Assembly: GCA_037954235.1 (NCBI GenBank)
Contig: JBBMOA010000017.1
Span: 20,198,027-20,262,026, forward strand
DNA from: Aulostomus chinensis
Taxonomy: Eukaryota > Chordata > Actinopteri > Syngnathiformes > Aulostomidae
Direction: 5' to 3'
DNA length: 64,000 nucleotides
Shown here one piece after another: positions 21,744-34,800 of this stretch (positions are counted from its first letter, which is position 1; each line of letters starts with the position of its first letter). The translations under genes were made by a program, and so were the position numbers. Under the pieces are notes generated by a model. It was not told the origin of the DNA, made no database searches, and saw only the letters and a list, made by a program, of their open reading frames with translations.

Positions 21744-23879
21744 TCGCTCTGTTATGGTCCATCTCTTTTGCTCGCTAAGGGGGGGGGGGGGTGGGGGGGT
21801 GGGAAGAGGCACAAACTGAGCTAAAAGAATAAGAGATGGCAGTGATAGAGGAGGAAACAGCACACTAGAGCAGCACCATCTCTGACTAACTGACCCCATC
21901 ATTTGCCCTTTTGACCAATGACTTCCAGGTCGACTGGGTCAGCAGATTTTAGATGGGTGACGACAAATTCAGAGCAGCGGCTGGTGGATATCGAGCTGCA
22001 CGGGGGCTGGCATTTACACTAACTGTTCTTGTGTTGTCTTAGATCCCTGATGGTCCCCTCTGTGTCTTGGTGCCTTCCAGCTACAACAGCCTGGGCTACC
22101 AATTTACTTCAGCCACTGTGTATTGATAAGCCCATCTGTTCAAAGATATATTGATTTCTGAGCCTCAGCCGAGACATATTCAACCTCCATTTCCCCTTTA
22201 ATGGTGCTTCCTTCTGTGACATTTTGGCGCAGGCGAAGAATGATGAATAGGCAGACGATATCGAAAACAGATAAATGTGAGTGGAGAGGACGCACTGAGG
22301 AACACGGTAAAACCAGCCATCCAGGCTTCCTAAAAGTCTCTGGGGGATTTGCTGCAAAGGCACAGACGGTGTGGGAGGCTAAGAGAAAGATAAAATGAGT
22401 AAATCTTCCGGCTAATCTTGCAGAAAGCATGAAACCCAACAATATTATGTGTTATGTTACATACTTAAAAATGTGCTTATGCAAGAGGAGCAAGGCTGGG
22501 CTAGTGGTTATATACATCCATTTGAGCCTTAATTTAGCGTTTAATATTTTGAGCAGCCCTTTTTCTCTGCTGCAGCTCATAATTCCCTGCCAGCTAGCTC
22601 TCACACTCCCCACAGCAGCAGCGGAACCAATGGTCTTGACTTCGTCATTCTGCTGCACAGACAGCCCACTGCGGCCACAAAGCTCCAGCCCTGACACATC
22701 CATTTATCTCCGAAGGCAAGTGAATGAATATGAGCCTTAACAGCTGAGGATTTATGAAAATCTCTCCATCATTAGCCATGTGGCATTAAAAGGGTGAACT
22801 GGCTAAAAGCTGAAAAGACTCCAAGTGATGCTGAGAGCTCTTCAATCACTCAGGAAGATTTTCCATCTTATTTCAGACATCTTGGTCTCAACTGCTTGCA
22901 TCATCTCATAGCATCTCATAGCATTCAGCCAGTGTGAGTCAAGGAAGTGACAGATGAGTGGGGCTTAAAACAAATGATGCCGCTATGAGCATCCATCTGA
23001 ATCCCCTGAGGACGGAACTCATGTTAATCTGACGCTAATCCAGCATTGGTGAAAGTAAGATGGGTGAGAAGTGATGTATGTTAGGAGCCTAACAAAACTC
23101 TATTTGTCTCTGTCAGGTTGGAGCTCAGACACTATCTACACAGCCAGTGTACACGAAAAAAAATCCATACCATCATCAGTTATTTCAAAGCAGTGACGCG
23201 GGGGATTGCATGAACCACACCTTCTACTGAAAAGACAAATGTTAAGTGGTGATGTGTTACAGCGAACAAGCCATCGGATGTCAATAGGGTAAGTTGGGAG
23301 ACGTTTTTTTTTGCAACTAATCTACGTTGTCATGCATTGGGAATGAGAGGGGAATGGTATGAGTGGTGAACATACCCATCGATCCGGGCCACGGGTCTAT
23401 CATGTGGAAGATGGGAGATTATACACAGAAAATAGAAGATAAAGATGGTATCATTACACATCTGTCATAGGAATGAGGCAGACCACAACATCAGGATCAA
23501 AAATGACAAATTCCATTTGTCTTGCATGTTGATTGTTTTTCCTTTAAAAGAAACTGCGAAGGTACATTAAACTTATGAGCTAAAGTGCACCAGGCACTTG
23601 AGGAGGGGTTGCAGTAATGCCAGCACATCTCCTTCAGCCTCTTCAGTATTCATGAAGGCCCGGACCTCAGCAGCTGCAGTCCTCAGGTTGCTAGGGTAGG
23701 ACTATTTTACCTATTAATATGAACAGTAAGTGACTTGTACATTTCTGACATTAAACCTTTTTTCTGGGGGGTCGAACATCCAAACATACTGAGATGTACA
23801 GACTGACTCACAGATGGAACATGAGGAGTTTCTGTACAGCATCTGCATGTGTTTGTGTGTGTTGCATCATGACACTCAC

Positions 23880-23984
23880 CCCTTCACTGTTCTGACCGCT
23901 TTTAGCCAGCATTTCCTGCAGGGCCCGTACTGACAGAGACTGTTCCAACACGAAGGTACAGATGCACAGGTCTGGAGGAACATA
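23880..23984 (-). CDS. ryr3: ryr3 exon 3 (residues 57-91)
   Basis: Encodes YVPPDLCICTFVLEQ.. then SLSVRALQEMLAKSG, ending NSEG; equivalent to the RYR2 exon 3 whose loss causes arrhythmia in humans. 105 nt, phase 0-0, acceptor TGCAG|TAT, donor GGG|GTGAGT. An AC-rich stretch (transcript sense) begins about 16 nt after the donor. Confidence 0.97.
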
Positions 23985-25460
23985 CTGCAACAGCAGGAAA
24001 GTGGGACTCAAGTTAAAAATTAACGCAGCAGAATGTTCGCACAAATGAGGTTTTCAGGTTGCTTTTATTTACTTTGCAAACAGAATTCTTTTGTGCTCTT
24101 GGCAGATTTTTAGAGCATATAAAAGTGGGGCTGTGACAGACAATACAAGTGACATTTACAATTTGTCCTTGCAGCAATCACAGAGTGTGGAATCAACAAT
24201 TAAAAGGAAATCAGCAACTCCAGTGGAGGCTCACTCTTCCACATCTAACTTCTGTTACTTAAAAAGATGAAAGAGTGGGACATTTCAGGAGTAGTAGTAT
24301 ATTATTTATCCATTTCCATGTGATGAAACTGTTGAAAATATGTCACCTCATTTGAAGCCACCAAGATGCAATAGGGCTGCAAATTAGTGTACAAGCTGAT
24401 TAGGTGCACATTAATTGTAATGTTGCTTGCTGGTATAGTATTTATGTGCAAATAAACACAGGCTGTAAAACACCATCAAGAGTACAACGCACTACAGGAC
24501 ATCCTCACCTAAAAATCAAGCTAAGATTGCTAATGTGAGAGCAGCTGCTTATCAGTACTGGCCCAGCGACCACAGCTGACTCCCCCGCCTTTCATCAAAG
24601 CCTGCTTTGATTTAGGGGGTCAATTACTTTATTCCATATAAGAATAACATCCATATATTTGGAGGAGGCAACAGTCTCACTCATAAAAATCTGTGCTGAC
24701 TGCTACATTTTTTACTGCACTTGAACCAAGTTCACCTCAATCAAGCAAATCATATTCATTAAAAGGAACTTTAATAGTGGTATTAATGTAGCAGTCAGAT
24801 AAAGAAGGTCTGAGGAGAAACAGAGAACATCCAGAATCCTGGTCTAAAACCGGGTTACAACCAGATGGGACAGAGGAGGATCGGGCTGAGTCGCTGACAG
24901 AATGAGGGGAACAGGAATGCAGATATTGTGAGGTGTGGCAACAAGATAAATGATACCTACCCCAACACCCTCCCTGGCCTCATTATGATCACAAAAACTC
25001 TTAAAAGTGGTGGATTCTGACCTTATTTGCAAACTTCTAACAGCCCAGATTCAGGATCACCAGGACTTAAAGTATGGTAACTTGACTACTGAAGTGTGTG
25101 TTGAAGTGCAGATGTATATAAATGCCAATTTGATGAAATCCAATGACCCTGACACAGACATTTGCAAACACTTCAAGCACATAATTTAGACATGCATTTG
25201 CATAATTTATTTTGTGAGAACATGAATTTATTTGAACCCCACGTCTTACAGAGTGCTGCAGGAATAACTTATTTTTGTTGGCCAACTGGGACGATTAACC
25301 TAACATGCCAGATACTTCTGGGTATATCTGGGTATATCTGTAAAGTCCTCCAAAGAAGCTCTTCGGAAAAGAGAAAACACTTTGTATGCAGGAGATTGAA
25401 TCAATCATCTGTGTATCACAGTCTATCATGGGCTAAGTCAACCAATCAGATCAATAAACT

Positions 25461-25930
25461 CACGTAAACGCTGAAGCCAGCCTGTGGCACCATCGAGAAA
25501 CGCCTTTGGCGGCATTCCTTGCTCTTATTTTAAAGAAGAAATAGTCCCCACTGCTGACGTAACTGATGCTACAGTAGCGTCTAAGCTAACCCCTTCAGGA
25601 ACTGCCAATTTTCCACCCTTTCTCTTAAAGGGATGCCTGCACTGCCTGCAGGAAGCTTACTTGACCACGGGTTCCCGCAACCAAAATCAAACGGGATGTT
25701 ACACATGGGGTTTTGAATTAATGCAGAAAATAATCTATGGTGAAAAGTTTTCATATGTTGTTTTGTAAGAGAATCATCAATAGCAGCCAAGAGACAGTAG
25801 GATAAAGATTGAAAACAGGGAAAAACATCTTTGCTAGTTCTCTTCCTACCACCAACTCTGTCTCAATTCCTATATTATATGTAGAATCTGGTTGCCTGGC
25901 AACCTCAAAGTGATGACAGATGACTCTAGA
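25461..25930 (+). repeat. Probable interspersed repeat (unclassified)
   Basis: In ryr3 intron 2. Phrases such as GAAATAGTCCCCACTGCTGA, GATGCTACAGTAGCGTCTAA and CCGCAACCAAAATCAAACGG look familiar to me as a dispersed fish repeat. This is from memory only; no ends or target duplications were found. Confidence 0.35.
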
Positions 25931-27288
25931 AACCTTCTTTTTATTTTTTGCACATGTTAAACAAATTAGATGCAATATTTTACATGGATGGTGCCACTAA
26001 ACAGATTTGAAGTCTTTTGACACAGCCAAGCTCATTTCCAGTGTTTACCAGTTTTCATATGAAGCTAATCACCTCCTGGATAAAGCTGCATCAACACATC
26101 AGCAACCTACCCTTGACAAATACACATATATCCAAAACACATCTAACACCCCTTCAAATAAAACTTTAGGTATGTACAATCACATATCAGATAAATCGAT
26201 GTTCATCTAAATTGATCCTGCATGGTCACGAGAAGTGTGATACAATTTTCACGCAACATCTCAGCCATTTCAGAAATCATTTCAAGAGGGACATCCTTCC
26301 CCTCCCTGCTGTAAGCGAGACGTTTCTCTCACTGCTCTGCACTACCCAACTGTTTCTCCAGCAAATCATAATAAAGGGTCTGAAGGGAGGCAATCCAGCC
26401 CCACCCTCATTTCTGTAGGTGACTAACAGCTGACCTTTGCCATATTCATTAACCACAGTAGGTGGGGGGAGAAAAAGGCCTGGAGGAACTACAGGCCAGC
26501 ACATCTTCAGGCTGGTAAAAAAAAAAAAAAAAAAAAAGACCATAGGAAGAAATGACGCCTCTCAAAGCAACAAGAGGCAACATTGATGTTAGTGGAATAC
26601 TCAGGGCTGTAACTGAAGTTATTACAAAATTAGACTCAACAACAGCAGTTTAACAAGAACAGGAGTACGCATGGCAAATACTTCGGGCTTCTCATAGTCA
26701 TTCTAGACAGGAGGGGGCACCACATCTTCAGGTGACCTTATTTTTCCTGTTCAGCTGTGTTAAAGGGGTAGTTGGACTGTTTGTCAGTCGTAAGTATAAG
26801 CATACATCTAGAAAACCGCCTTGATAATGTACACACAACATACACAGCATCAATGTCATTATGAACAAATGGCACCCCCTGCCCCCCCCCCCCCGCCTCT
26901 TGTCATATGATTGGGTCTGTGACTGGCCAGACCTGCTGATTTTACATCACAATCAACCAGCTTCTCACAGTCTGACTGATGTTGCCCTTTAGACTGAACA
27001 GAGTTTAAATCAACCTCACCCTGTCAAGTTGCTTCTGGGCGCCTCTTCTAGACTAGTACACCAGGAAAAGAGGCATCCTATCCAGCCGGACAGGCCCACT
27101 TCTAAATTGCCATCTTGTTGGTTTTTTTTGTGGGTTTTTTTTCCCCTCACCTCACAACCGACGATCCCAAAGGTGGGGTGATGCCTTTTCATAAAACAAG
27201 CAGGCAATGAAGACAGAGTGCCAGATGGGAAGAACATCCATCACACCTGTCAGGTGTAATTACCATTCAATATGGGGTGAAAGACTCA

Positions 27289-27306
27289 CCCCCCCCCCCC
27301 CATAAA

Positions 27307-27347
<41 letters not shown>
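27289..27347. repeat. Poly-C plus (AC)n tract
   Basis: Twelve or more C followed by CATAAAG and about 20 AC units, in ryr3 intron 2. Confidence 0.96.
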
Positions 27348-27350
<3 letters not shown>

Positions 27351-28605
27351 CTTACACAGCCTGTTTAAGTCAGGAACACCGTCGCTATTTAAGTGCACAG
27401 AGATGGAATGAGAACCCACAGCACTGAATCCACACCTGTGTAACAGAGAACAACAGGAGTCACACACACTATTGTGTTTTCACGTCAAACCTCTGTTTTG
27501 GAATGCTTTATACATTCACTTGCTCTGTTGGCAAGACCCTGGCGCTGTTTGGGTCTGTGGGAACAAGCAAAGTGTCCTTATTTTGAGTCATGTTTAAAAC
27601 TGCAGAATCTGAGTGTTTTTTTGTTGGTTTTTTTTGTGAGAGCTGCTGGAGGTCAGGCAGGACTTGTTGAAAGGAGAGAAGATACTAAATGCCCGGAGTG
27701 CATAGATCCTCATGTTGTCCCTGAAAAACATTTTCCCCCACGCAGCAAATGCCTGGCTTCAGTGAAATTTCTCTCATACAGTACTAATGGATTATGATTA
27801 AAAGACAATCAATGTGGAAAAGCCTATGAAGGCTTCTGTTAACAGGCAATAGGAAAACACTAATGCCAGATAATCAGAAGAGCAACAGGGGTAAGTGAAA
27901 GGTGAGCGCATCAGACATTTATTCTGAATAGCTGAATCTTGAATGTGTTCATGAAAAATAAATCATTTTGATTTGTTACATAAAAGTACATTAAGGCGGC
28001 TGCACCCTCTGATTACAACTGCAAACAATTAAATGTAAATTTGCACTTCCTTGCATGAACTTGAAAAGTGCGTCAGCAGATACAAACGTTCTGCTCAGCT
28101 GCAATAAAGCTGTAGGCAATTACAGCTGAGGATGTTTATGAAACAATCCATCAAATACATCCAGGGGCGTAATTTCAGAGAATTATCCGGTGACAGCGGG
28201 CCCACAGAGATGACACGTATTCCCTGAACCCCTGGAAGAAAAGCTGGCTGTGAGAAAAGCTCATCAAGGAGACTGCGGTGGATGTGAGCTGTTGTTCCTG
28301 CTTTGATGAAGTGCTAAGCTGCCTTTCTGCTCGCCTCCGCTTGGTTTCACTGATGGTTTGCTGGACCTGCACGAGAATGAACTAAATGGATGTTTGGTTT
28401 CCACGGTTCCGCTTCACTTTTCTACAAACTGCCTAATGAGATATTTGTTGATTGTATTAGTATGTGTGTTAAAATAAAGGTCATTAAACAACTGCAGAGA
28501 AAAGAAACTAACTCTTATTAAGTCATTGATTTCTAATCAAGGACAGCACACTGACGCCATGCATCTCTGTCTCTGAATATGCGACAGCGGTGTCATGGTG
28601 CTTAC

Positions 28606-28725
28606 CTTTGCCTCAGATGTTGGCTCCAGGTAACACAACCTATTGCCCAGCCCCTCGGCAGCCAGGCAGAACTTGCGATTCTCCTTCTGGATACAGGCCA
28701 CACACTGGAGCACCACTTCATCATC
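28606..28725 (-). CDS. ryr3: ryr3 exon 2 (residues 17-56)
   Basis: Encodes DDEVVLQC...RKFCLAAEGLGNRL...EPTSEAK, first half of the N-terminal beta-trefoil. Phase 0-0, 120 nt, acceptor ..GACAG|GAT and donor AAAG|GTAAGC. The segment VACIQKEN differs from the usual RyR ATxHKEQ-type sequence. It lies 23.3 kb from exon 1. A (CA)n tract in transcript sense lies about 50 nt upstream of the acceptor. Confidence 0.96.
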
Positions 28726-28772
28726 CTGTCAAGACAAAAACGGACTTCAATCTGTGTGTCTATGCATGAGGG

Positions 28773-28774
<2 letters not shown>

Positions 28775-28805
<31 letters not shown>
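28775..28805. repeat. (GT)n microsatellite near the exon 2 acceptor
   Basis: About 15 GT units, (CA)n in ryr3 sense, ending about 50 nt upstream of the exon 2 acceptor. Confidence 0.96.
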
Positions 28806-28808
<3 letters not shown>

Positions 28809-31800
28809 AGAAATTGTGAGTCTGTGCATTATTTCCCCAGAGAACTGCAACTTAGCCACACATTTGCTCACTGTTGGAAGACTAGTCTCCTGCCGAGGCC
28901 ACACACAATATTTTCTGTTATTAACATCTAAATACTTGTAAAATTCACTACATATTCCTCAATTAAATTACACTGAGAATGAATTAAAAAAAACAACAAC
29001 CTTGCAATCAGTGGAGGTATAAGTAAAGCTCCACCCTGTGTTTCTCGTCAATAACAAATCCAATAAAAAAGGCTGTAACTAATTGATCGCTAAATCCTCT
29101 GTGCAGCAGACATCCATTGCCGTCCAAAAGCAATTAGAAGCATGTCAATAAGCAATACATTTGCACTGGATGACATATGTTTGTTTGTCATGATTAACAT
29201 GGAAACTGTTGAGTCAAGTCTGTTTTAATCACTCTTGAGAGAATCACATCTGAAAATAGTCCACAACAGATACATCTATTGTTCTGTTTACCTCTGTTGG
29301 TTTGGGAAATTGTTGGTTTTGATCCTGTTAAAGAGGTGTTACAAAAAAAATGTAATATATCTGCTGAGGCGTCCTTGAGCAAGACTCAGAATCCCAAGAC
29401 GATCTAAGATGAATATACATGATCATTTAATATTCTTCAAGCATATACTACAAATATAAACCTAAGTACTCAAGTACACCATACTGATAGTTGACATATA
29501 TTTTCCCCTCCTATAATGTTAGCCCTTTTCCTCTGCCTGGGCCCAGCTAATAGGGGGGTTTTCCTCTCTAAATGGGATGATCAAACACATCCAAGGCTGA
29601 TCCCTTTCAGCCGACTCAATCTCTTTCAGACTATTTACACTATTTATATGGCACAAATTAGGTTTTAGCGATTGATTGGAACATTCGAGGATTAAAAAGA
29701 AAATAATGGCCTGAGTAAATGAATGCATTTACATTGTAAAAGAAAATACTGCACTAGTAATTACGAGAGAGCGCGCCTGGCGCCTGGCCATTAATTTGTG
29801 GGAATATCTGGACAAATGATTATGTTTTCAGAAATTCTTCGCACCAACTGAATCCATGATGCTTGCTGTCAAATCCTTTATCGCCATGCTGAGACATGTA
29901 GCCAAATGCAAATGCATGCATTTTGTTTAATTTCGGCAAATGTGTAATATTCAGTGTAATCAAACCAGAAAGCATTTATCAGAGCGATGGCATCCTCTCC
30001 AGCTGTTCAATCATTGCGATTATATGAGTGAAGGCGGATGCAGCATCTGCAGAGCAACTGCATCCTTTTGTGAGCCCAACTTACATCTGATACTGTTGTT
30101 GTGTTAATGTGTTGCTCGTGTTTATCATGCTGGCCCTTTAAATGCTGAAATGGTAATAGTTTCATGATAGCAGAGCAAGCGGAAATCTGCTGCTATGGGA
30201 TGGTAGTGGGGGGGGGGGGTGGTGGTCTCTTCGGCACAATGGCCAGCTGCATTATTTAATGTGAGGGAATTGTGCTTACAGCAAAGTGCAGCAGTAGTAC
30301 AGTCATAGTAACAGTACACAGTGCAGCACTATATGCGAGAGAGAGAGAGAGAGCGATGAGAAAGATGGGCATCTTCCTGTATGAAAAGGAATGTGCATAT
30401 AAAGATTTGCTTTCAACATCTGGGTGATTGCAAGCACGGCATGGAAATCAATATGGCAGACCTCAGGGCTCCACCAATGCATGACATCGTTTGTTTTTGT
30501 TTTTTTTTGTTGCGTTGGTGCTCATGAGTGCGTCATATGCGGTTCAGAGATTTAAGTTTGAGGAAAAATGTGACACATTTTCTATCAAAACTTTACCTCC
30601 AACTAAAGACACACAGAAACTAGGTCAGGACCCAGTAAAGGCTGGACCGTGTTGGTCAGTAGTTGTGACCTGGATGTTCAGTTCTGATCTGTGGTTTTAC
30701 AGTGGTCCATTTGATATTTGTTGTTAAAAATCAACATCAACACTGCAACACTTTAACTACTATGAGAACTGCAGTACCTCACAGGAGATAGAAAGACGCT
30801 GCTTAATATCAATACTATCTTCTCTAGTAGGTTCATCAGTGGTAGTAAAACATCATTCTAAAGTATTATCACATTTCAAGACTGTTCCTAAATTTAAAAA
30901 AAAAAAAACCCACCTCTACTGACTTCTGTATATGTTATTCTGAGCTGTTTCTATTGATATTTCCATTCCAAAATGGTGGAAGCTCTGTTGTCAACAAAAA
31001 TCTGGTGATTCCCCTCTTGGCCTTGTCAAAGCAGGGATTGTCCCGGGTCTTTGTCCCCTTCATTCTCTACGGACAGGCCCCTCTGGGTCTTATTGATATG
31101 GCATGGCGATGAAACTCCAGTCAAGCAATTCAAGTAGGCATCAGTGCTGATCAAATAGGAATCAAGATTTTGTAACTGCATTACCCTGTTTCTCACCTCT
31201 AATGTCAAACATACTCCGGTGTTATTTAGCCGTAAAATTAGATTGTTTCTCTCATGGAAACCATGTTGGAATAAGATGGAAATGAGCAGCAGCCAATGGG
31301 AAAGTCCAGCGCTCGACAGCTGAGCAATGGCGTAAAATCGATCAACTCAGGAGCAACTCGGCAACGTTCATGTTTATAGACCTGGCCACCTAGTCCAGCC
31401 GAAAATACTGAGCGCAGGAGAGCCAATATCCTACCCTTCCTGATAACAGTCACATCATTTTTAACGACCGATCATGTTATGACGAGATTATTTAATCACT
31501 CTCAGATTATCCCATTAAAAAAGGACCCAAACTAGTGAGTGATGGCACTGCTATTTATTTTAATTGTCAAACTCTCCTCAAAATACTATTTTTACTTAAA
31601 AATAAATAATTTTCTAGAATATTCCAGCAACCTCTTACAGCACTGAAACAAAAATGACAAACCTAAAAAAACAAAAAAAAAAACACTACATAACAACAAG
31701 TTAACGATCCCTCGATGACTGAGCAAACTCAGGCAGAAATGTCTGGAAACTAATAGACAACAGTATTATCATGTACATTATGACAAACTTACACTGGCAC

Positions 31801-34800
31801 AGTCAAGCATTGCACAATCCTTAGTAACCTACTTAATAATAAATAAACATTCAATAAATAATGTATCTAGATTTAATCATATTGTCATGAAAACAACACA
31901 ATAACATTCTACAATGTTATGCTGACAGCTATAACAGTCTGCTGTCTCGTGCCAGCCCCTTGTGTACAAATGTACAGGTGTGGTCCCTCATTATAATTTC
32001 TAGTATAAATGGACAACAAAAGAGTGAATCGAATTACAGGTGATATGAGAGAAACTTATCTTTAGATCTCGTATCTGAGAAAGAGAGAGAGTGAGAAAGA
32101 GTGAGAGAGAACAATGTGCACTTGTCAGTGACACCTGTATCCGCTAACAAGTTATATGTCAACAAACTGCAGCGCATCGATAGGGTCCGCCTGCCATAAG
32201 CCTCTCAATGAGCACACTCGACTGTGTACGAGCAATAAAAGAGCAGCCATACAAATTAAAGGATTTCTGTAACGCTGTTCCACTCAGGACCATTCTCGTC
32301 ACAAACAACAGCAAATATAGAATCTTGAGTAGGCCTTTTAACAATTATCTTTGGTGGAATAGCTTAGTGCCGGGGGCTTCTGTGTCACACTAGGAAGTAC
32401 AAGCATATCAAGAGCAACTTAAACCACCAAAGAAGCCGGCATGGTGTAAACAGCAATATATACTGGCAAATAGATGAGGATAAAACAGATAAATAGATAA
32501 CGTGAATAAATACACATATGCCAGAAGTAAAAAAGACAAGAAATGTTTCAAAAACAACCATTTACTCGTGAACATCGTGCTGGGTTAAAAGGAAAAAGGC
32601 ATGTACAGCAATTCAAAGAGGAGCTGGGAAGGCGGTGTGTGTTTTAGCAGGAGCTCAGTGTGCGGATTGATGGCTACTCTTTATATCCACCTTTGTTCAC
32701 ATGCAGCTGTGACTGATGGTGTTAAGACACTTGGAAATACACTTTATGAAATTAGGACTGAGACACGGACTTTGTGACTGTTCATCTGTAATGTTTTGGG
32801 TTTTTTTGCTATATCAGCTCCTAACCCGTATTACCATGGTTACCAATGTGGTTTTGCAAGTTAGGACATTTCTGTAATGCGGGCCCAGAAGTACTTGAGA
32901 TACCATTGAGTGCTGGAATTGATTGTGCTTTTCATGAGCGAGACTCGGATCAATAAGAAAATGTTATTCAACTCAGATGCAGATTGAAATGAATATGTCA
33001 AATTAACACTCTCCCTGTTGAGGCAGCGAGCAGAGAGTTGATTCGGGGCATATAAGGATAGCATTGATCCACATATCACATTCTTGCTTGTCTGAGTGGT
33101 GTGGAGACACACACACACGCATGCATGCACACACACCACAATCTCTTTAATCAGAGAGGCTAACTCGTGTCTTGGCTTCTGTCTGTCCCCCAACTGGCCT
33201 GGTTCCTCCATCTCACCCCCACACTGAGGTCCAATTAAATATCTGACATGGTCTCTATCTCGCGCTCTCTTTTCTCTTTGTCACCAGCATCCCCTGGTGT
33301 ACCTGACTGCTACAGAGGAGGGGGCGGGGGCACTCGCTGATATCAATCATTCATAAACTGAGGCACTCGGTGATGTCTGCCAGGATGGAAGGAAAGATAA
33401 CGCTCTCCTCAATTTAGAATTGGTCAGTTTAAATTTTAAAAAAGAAATGTAGGCAAACGTGAGGACTTGGTATTGTCTGCCTGCTATAGTAACTCATCCT
33501 GAGGAGAACAAGACTGTCCAAACAATGTTTTTGGAAATCTGGTTAAAAAAAATCTTGACACTTTCGAAACAAAGGATTAACAAAGTCAAGGCATGACCTG
33601 CAAAGTCAACAGATTTGTTTGTGTGGACATGAAGTTGTTGAGATATTCAGCTTGTCTACAGTGATGAAGTGATGATCGTCCTCGAGGCATGCTGCCATGC
33701 TGGCTGAAAATGAGGCCGCATTGAGTTACAGAGGTTATTGGAGCAACAAGCTTGAGTTTGATGTCAAAGGTCTCCGGATGTCATTAATGGAAACATACAT
33801 CATCAAATTATCTGAAAACACAGAGACATGAGTTGAATCTCCAAGGGCACCTTGAGATTGAATTACACTGGAACACAATACTCCCCCTCTCACTCGTGTT
33901 CCTTTATACTCATTAAATCTATGCCTTTGTCATTTCCACTGAGTATTTGTGTGTATTCACTTCTAAAATTAGCGCAAGATCTACCTAGTTCCGATGAGAC
34001 TTGTGTGAGTGACGCTAAAGCATATCAATGAGCATTGTGTCATCACAGCGCAGCTCTTTTTCCAGGTTTCAACCTCGCTCCACAGATGCACAGGGAAAAC
34101 GTGACATCGGTGTAGATGTCTGCATGGTGACATCAACAACACTGCAGGAAGCCAATCCCTGGTTTGAACCGTGTACAGAGGCAAGGCTTGGACCGGGGCC
34201 CACCCGAGCTGAGCTCCTCCTCTTTACATCCAAATCACACTGTTAAAGTGCAGCTCAGTCTCCTTCAGCATCACAGCGCTGCCAACTCTCACACATCCCA
34301 AACTGTCTCATGCTGACCAAACAAATGTAGAACATTTCCTGTGAGTTTACGAAATAGCTGTGACCATCACACAGCAGCAAGACTGATTCATGCGTCCCCA
34401 AAATGAGAGTGGTGCTTTTTAAGCATTCAAATAGCCTTATAAACCTAAATGGTTTACAAAGATTTAGTGAAATCGATTAGCGGTCGTGCTCAGGATGAAA
34501 CTGAGCACTGTCCGTCCAAACAACAACATCCACACAATCCAAGACGATAATGTTGATGCTTATTTGAGTCGTCTTCGTTAACTTTTTTTCTGATTTAAAA
34601 AAGGAATGAAACAAAAACGTAAGTGGTGCAATCACTATGAAGGTCTGTTTTCTTCCCTGAGTTTTACCTCTCAGGGTAATTACAGCTCTTAGCGCTGGAG
34701 ATGTTTGAGGCCTGAAAAAGAGGACTACACTTCCTAGGGGCTATTGGAAAACATGCCATCTGCTGCTATATTATGGGGTGAAAGATACATTTTGTAAAAA

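Larger units (their letters stand above)
20291..23879 (-). other. ryr3: ryr3 intron 3 (3.6 kb)
   Basis: No gene seen. It has an AC-rich segment near its 5' splice site (plus strand 23848-23864) and a GU-rich segment near its 3' splice site (plus strand 20305-20323) that are mutually complementary. Microsatellites and a poly-A at 20975-20991 lie inside. Confidence 0.9.
23985..28605 (-). other. ryr3: ryr3 intron 2 (4.6 kb)
   Basis: No gene seen. Holds the probable repeat at 25461-25930, poly-A at 26517-26537, poly-C at about 26884 and the C/(AC)n tract at 27289. Confidence 0.85.
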
